Assembly: GCA_964539665.1 (NCBI GenBank)
Contig: CAZIKB010000133.1
Location: 1-16,436, forward strand
DNA from: CAZIKB01 sp964539665
GTDB lineage: Bacteria > Zhuqueibacterota > Zhuqueibacteria > Oceanimicrobiales > Oceanimicrobiaceae
Length of the DNA: 16,436 nucleotides
Direction of reading: 5' to 3'
In this document: positions 13,170 through 16,436 of the stretch, one piece after another
Numbering within the stretch: the first letter of the stretch is position 1
Layout: each line of letters starts with the position of its first letter
Position numbers and translations under genes: made by a program
Notes under the pieces: generated by a model
Told to the model about the DNA's origin: nothing
Seen by the model: only the letters and a program-made list of their open reading frames with translations
Database searches by the model: none

Positions 13170-15545
13170 ATGAAAAGGTTTCAGCTACCAGTATTAATGC
13201 TATTTGTGCTCTGTTTTTTCGCAGGTAGTACTTTGTTCGCGCAATTAAGCGCACCAATAGTGGAAAGCGTTTATGGAGGCAGGATAAATGCCATCACAGG
13301 TTTCAGTTTAACAGCAGATTCGAGCAGAATATTTATCTCAACAGAAAGCGCTAATTCAATCTTTTATGCAGATGTGCATGCAACTGCGTCAACGCCATCA
13401 TTTGGGAAATTTACCGTAATGCCAGGGTTGGATGCAGCCGCTGGTTACGGCGGGGCAATTCATAATTTAGCTGCGCACGAGTCATCCGGTTATTTGTTCT
13501 TCAGTGATGATGGCGAATTGCTGAGCAGTCATCCCTCTTCATCAGCAGTTAATACGGTCTTTGCAGGCGGCATGCACAGTTTTGTAATTGAGAACTCCTG
13601 GTTGGTTATCGTGGATGGCCCCTTTTGCCATTTTGGGACTTTAGATGTTTCCGCGAATTTCACAAACGCGGCCGGGTCGCCGATTTCAATGCCGGCTTTT
13701 CCACAACCTCCAACAATTTTTGTGAGCCCCGCGGATAGTACGGTTTATCTTTTTAGTGAGGGCAATTCACCAAACCTTTATAAATTATCAGATCAGTATC
13801 ATTTGCTTTCAAGCTCCACTACTTATCTGGATATTTCACCAGCTACTTTAAACACGTCTGTAGAATGGCGGGCATTTGGAGTTGGTCCGGACGGCAGATT
13901 ATTAATTGCCGGTTCGGACGGACCGGGCAAATATATTGCATATTCCGATGATGAAACGAACTGGACGGAATACGTATCAAGCCTGGGAGGCGCGCCAGGA
14001 ACCAACATCGCCTGCAGCAGAGATACGTCTTCCTACCACGTCTATTTTGCCAGCGGTTATAATAGTAATAACGGCAATAGCGGTAGCTGGCTTGGTTTCG
14101 GTCAGCCGGGAGGATTTGAAACCCATGCCAATGACGGCGCGGTTTATGTCGATCCTGTTAATGACCATATCGTTTACATGACCACAGATCAGGGCATTGG
14201 CGTTTCTACAGACCGGGGTGGCACAATATTCGAAATCAATTACGGTGTTGAAGCTGTGCAGGTTCGCGATTTTGATATGACGCCTTCTAAAAACACCGCG
14301 TGGCTGGCTTCGAAATCAGGCATACGAAAAGTAACGAATTACTTAAGCACTCCGCTCTGGACAAATGCTATATTTCCGAATGGCGACGGTTCGCCCTACT
14401 ATTCTGCAGAAATGGTTCCGGGCGATACCAATACTGTTTATGTTGGCAACTTAAGAGTATACAAAACAACTGATGGCGGCAACACCTGGAGTCAATCTTT
14501 CACACCGGAAAATGCTCCCTACAATTTTTCTGATTTCGGTACAAAAGTAACCGCGATTGAAGTATGCGATTATAGTCATGATGTTGTTTTTGCCGGCTGT
14601 GAAATTGCCGAGGCAGATAAAGGCGGCCTGTTTTACTCAAATGATGCCGGTGCATCCTGGGACCAAATATTGTTTGAAGTTTCAACAGTCGGGCAGGATG
14701 TGGATGTCTTTGATATCGTGTTCAATTTAGAAGGCAGCGATACCGTGGCTTATGTCGGAGTTGAATATGATTTAGTTAGTCCGCAGGGAAGAAGCGTTTA
14801 TAGACTTACAAAAAACGGCAGCGCCTGGAATGTTGCTCAGGACATGAATGCTTCCACAACGAGCACTGGCAGCTTAATTGTTGCTACCATCAGAGATGTC
14901 TTTGTAACTTCAACCGGTGACACAATTTACGCTGCAGGAACAGACGCCGGCATTAATCATCCGATTGCCTACTACAAGCCGTTAAATACTACAGAATTAT
15001 GGACGCCGATGATTACAAGCGGTTTCCCATTTGCTTCGGGCAAAGAGGCCACGGCCATTACAGTTGGCATCGATACGGTCTATTGTGCGGTGGATAATGA
15101 GATTTATTACTATCCTTTGAGTGGCTCTTCATGGGCCCTGGGACATACCTATCCTTTTGGCCAGAGGATTAATTTCTTATATTTTGATGATCTGCTGGTT
15201 GGCACCGATACTGGCTTGTATGGCCACAACGGCACCGGCGGCGTAACCGGAGTTAAAAGTACAAAAAACCTGAATTCTCCGAACGGCTTTACCCTGAATC
15301 AAAATTATCCAAATCCGTTTAATCCGACAACGATAATCAGCTATCAAATACCGGGCGACTCAAAAGTGACCGTCAAAATATTTGACTTGTTGGGCAGAGA
15401 GGTCATGACATTAGTTAATGAGATACAACCTGCCGGCAGCCACCAGGTAAGATTAGATGCATCGAATTTGCCGAATGGATTGTATTTCTACACTATATCA
15501 GCAAAGAATTTCAAAGCAACCCGGAAAATGATTTTGCTGAAATAA
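13170..15545 (+). CDS. Secreted Asp-box beta-propeller protein with T9SS sorting tail
   Basis: A 791-residue exported protein. The signal peptide (about 1-24) ends in STLFA-Q. The body consists of propeller-like repeats with Asp-box/BNR turns: YSDDETNWTEY (about 257), STDRGGT (345), KTTDGGNTWSQS (431) and YSNDAGASWDQI (488). This is the fold of sialidases, Vps10 and photosystem assembly factors; no sialidase catalytic arginine set can be assigned, so binding or structural function is more likely. The C-terminal 88 residues (about 704-791) are a type A sorting domain (FTLNQNYPNPFNPTT, then VTVKIFDLLGREV, GLYFYTI and a basic end), which sends the protein through the type IX system to the cell surface or medium. 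The ribosome site GGAGG is five bases before the ATG. The gene stands alone; the TIR element starts 13 bases after its stop codon. Confidence 0.9.
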   Translation: MKRFQLPVLMLFVLCFFAGSTLFAQLSAPIVESVYGGRINAITGFSLTADSSRIFISTESANSIFYADVHATASTPSFGKFTVMPGLDAAAGYGGAIHNLAAHESSGYLFFSDDGELLSSHPSSSAVNTVFAGGMHSFVIENSWLVIVDGPFCHFGTLDVSANFTNAAGSPISMPAFPQPPTIFVSPADSTVYLFSEGNSPNLYKLSDQYHLLSSSTTYLDISPATLNTSVEWRAFGVGPDGRLLIAGSDGPGKYIAYSDDETNWTEYVSSLGGAPGTNIACSRDTSSYHVYFASGYNSNNGNSGSWLGFGQPGGFETHANDGAVYVDPVNDHIVYMTTDQGIGVSTDRGGTIFEINYGVEAVQVRDFDMTPSKNTAWLASKSGIRKVTNYLSTPLWTNAIFPNGDGSPYYSAEMVPGDTNTVYVGNLRVYKTTDGGNTWSQSFTPENAPYNFSDFGTKVTAIEVCDYSHDVVFAGCEIAEADKGGLFYSNDAGASWDQILFEVSTVGQDVDVFDIVFNLEGSDTVAYVGVEYDLVSPQGRSVYRLTKNGSAWNVAQDMNASTTSTGSLIVATIRDVFVTSTGDTIYAAGTDAGINHPIAYYKPLNTTELWTPMITSGFPFASGKEATAITVGIDTVYCAVDNEIYYYPLSGSSWALGHTYPFGQRINFLYFDDLLVGTDTGLYGHNGTGGVTGVKSTKNLNSPNGFTLNQNYPNPFNPTTIISYQIPGDSKVTVKIFDLLGREVMTLVNEIQPAGSHQVRLDASNLPNGLYFYTISAKNFKATRKMILLK

Positions 15546-15557
15546 GCTGGAAAAGAA

Positions 15558-15687
15558 CAGCTATGGTGAGGTGGATTTCACACTAAGCAGAGTCAAATTT
15601 CGCACTGAGCGGAGTTCGATTGCACACTGGTGGGGTCGAACTTCACACTGAGCGGAGTCGAAGTGTGCTGCCCCCTCACCATAGCTG
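15558..15687. repeat. 130-bp element with perfect 14-bp terminal inverted repeats and four internal tandem units
   Basis: CAGCTATGGTGAGG at 15558-15571 and CCTCACCATAGCTG at 15674-15687 are exact reverse complements. Between them are four tandem copies of a 21-22-base unit at 15579, 15601, 15623 and 15644, of the general form CACACTGAGCGGAGTCGAA. The fourth copy carries its own hairpin (CACACT/AGTGTG). The element is noncoding, begins 13 bases after the stop codon of the secreted propeller and is GC-richer than its surroundings. It could be a nonautonomous transposable element, a cluster of dispersed repeats, or serve as a transcription end. Confidence 0.85.
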
Positions 15688-15977
15688 ACTATTTACAAAC
15701 AAACCATAATTTTTCCTTGACATCCATAAATTTATTACTTATTTTTAACAATTGTTATTTCCCTTTTACAGGGACCATTCACAAATCTACCAATCACCAG
15801 CGCCAGCACACGAGGAGGGGGAGATAACATTCAGTGGGGTAGGATAAAATAGTATTTTCAAATATATTGATTATCGATTTGATAATAAATATATCAGAAA
15901 AATAAAAGGGGTAATTTACTTATCCACCCCCTTAAAAGCCGGTAATAGTCAAGAAGTGTGGTAAAAAAGGACAGGGA
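15688..15977. other. AT-rich region between the TIR element and the integrase remnant
   Basis: No gene is seen. TTGACA at 15717-15722 and TATTTT at 15740-15745, 17 bases apart, form a sigma-70-like promoter pointing rightwards; nothing clear is transcribed from it other than the integrase remnant. The 5' part of the integrase and any attI site, expected here, are absent or unrecognisable. Confidence 0.35.
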
Positions 15978-16241
15978 ATGAGGATGACTTATTTAAGCCC
16001 AAAACCTGAAAACTCAAACAAACCGAAACTGCTTACACTGGGGAGAGAAGCCAGTCATAAATCAGGTATCGCCAAACATGCTGGTTGCCGCACTTATAGA
16101 CATTCTTTTGCAACACATTTGTTCAAAGCCGGGTATGACATTCGAGCTGTGCAAAAATTTTAAAGACACAAGAGTGTGGAAACAAATGTATTGAACAGAG
16201 GTGGAAAAGGGGTGATGAGCCCCATGGATGTTCTAATATGA
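15978..16241 (+). pseudogene. intI: C-terminal remnant of an integron-type tyrosine recombinase (IntI-like)
   Basis: From about 16044 one reading frame matches the end of integron integrases: REASHKSGIAKHAG, then the box II region CRTYRHSFATHLFKAGYDIRAVQ, then HKSVET and VLNRGGKGVMSPMDVL. All in the same frame, the remnant carries a TAA (16161-16163) where a Leu is expected, a change of the box II catalytic His to Arg (RTYR for HTFR), and a loss of about six codons between HKSVET and VLNRGG that removes the catalytic Tyr (usually TTMIYTHVLNRGG). The front two thirds are missing; residues before 16044 do not look related. It is certainly inactive. The RGGKGVxSPxDxL end is characteristic of IntI rather than of XerC/D. 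On the plus strand with cassettes to its left on the minus strand, the orientation fits an integron. Confidence 0.8.
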
Positions 16242-16243
16242 TC

Positions 16244-16368
16244 TTATTGGACGCCGCACGCGTCCAATAAACCAGGAATTACAAAGATGATAATCGAGCT
16301 AAAGGTTTAGTTTTTAATAATAGTTAAATAAAATCAATCAATTGGTTTATTGGACACTTGACTGTCCA
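16244..16368. repeat. Nested inverted repeats after the integrase remnant
   Basis: TTATTGGACGC (16244-16254) and GCGTCCAATAA (16260-16270) form a perfect 11-bp hairpin with a 5-base loop, three bases after the final stop of the integrase remnant. GTCCAATAAACC (16262-16273) is again inverted at 16344-16355 (GGTTTATTGGAC), and TGGAC (16351-16355) pairs with GTCCA (16364-16368). No T-run follows the first hairpin, so simple termination is not obvious. The remaining bases to 16436 contain no recognisable gene. Confidence 0.6.
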
Positions 16369-16436
16369 GTTTGCTGGATTCTTTGAGTCAATACCATTTT
16401 TAGTTGAAAAAGGTGGCTCCGCGTTTTTTTATGCCG

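Noticed and set aside
15579..15664. Tandem 21-22-base units as a CRISPR array
   Set aside because: Units follow each other without unique spacers and the element is closed by terminal inverted repeats; no cas genes are present.
15630..15827. 65-codon plus-strand frame after the secreted propeller
   Set aside because: It starts inside the tandem units of the TIR element and has no protein-like pattern.

Overview
The window looks like a piece of a bacterial chromosome from the Fibrobacteres-Chlorobi-Bacteroidetes (FCB) superphylum or a neighbouring candidate phylum such as Calditrichaeota, KSB1 or Ignavibacteria. The main clue is the C-terminus of the large secreted protein at 13170-15545, which carries the NYPNPFNPTT-type tail used by the type IX secretion system (T9SS). 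Lipoproteins and exported proteins are frequent, and several genes lack a clear Shine-Dalgarno sequence, which fits. The species cannot be named from the sequence alone.

Layout. 1-2081 (minus) is a multi-PAS sensor histidine kinase that runs off the left edge and is split by one in-frame TAA. 2191-3890 looks like two integron-type gene cassettes in a row on the minus strand. One carries a very AT-rich TolB-like propeller lipoprotein. The other carries a TfoX N-terminal-domain protein translationally coupled to a 17-codon CxxC micro-ORF. Both end in an attC-like imperfect palindrome. 4212-6068 (minus) is an ABC-F ATPase, divergent from a Tat-exported alanine racemase-like enzyme (6375-7568, plus), which converges on a periplasmic serine beta-lactamase-like hydrolase with a TPR tail (7615-9024, minus). 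Then follow, on the minus strand, a membrane-anchored protein of unknown function (9416-10009), a lipoprotein of unknown function (10423-11277) and a fosmidomycin-resistance-like MFS exporter (11644-12837). The secreted Asp-box propeller with the T9SS tail is on the plus strand (13170-15545).

The right end is mobile-element debris. It holds a 130-bp element with perfect 14-bp terminal inverted repeats and four internal tandem units, the C-terminal remnant of an integron-type tyrosine recombinase with a stop codon and a deleted catalytic tyrosine, and a cluster of nested inverted repeats. A second palindromic interspersed repeat lies at 9143-9231, with a related fragment near 4033.

How the parts relate. 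There is no single long operon; most genes are separated by intergenic regions of 200-400 bp. Two themes recur. One is envelope and periplasm function: exported racemase, serine hydrolase, lipoproteins, T9SS cargo, exporter. The other is a decayed integron: cassettes at the left and an IntI remnant at the right, in the divergent orientation expected of an integron but about 12 kb apart, so the link is an inference.
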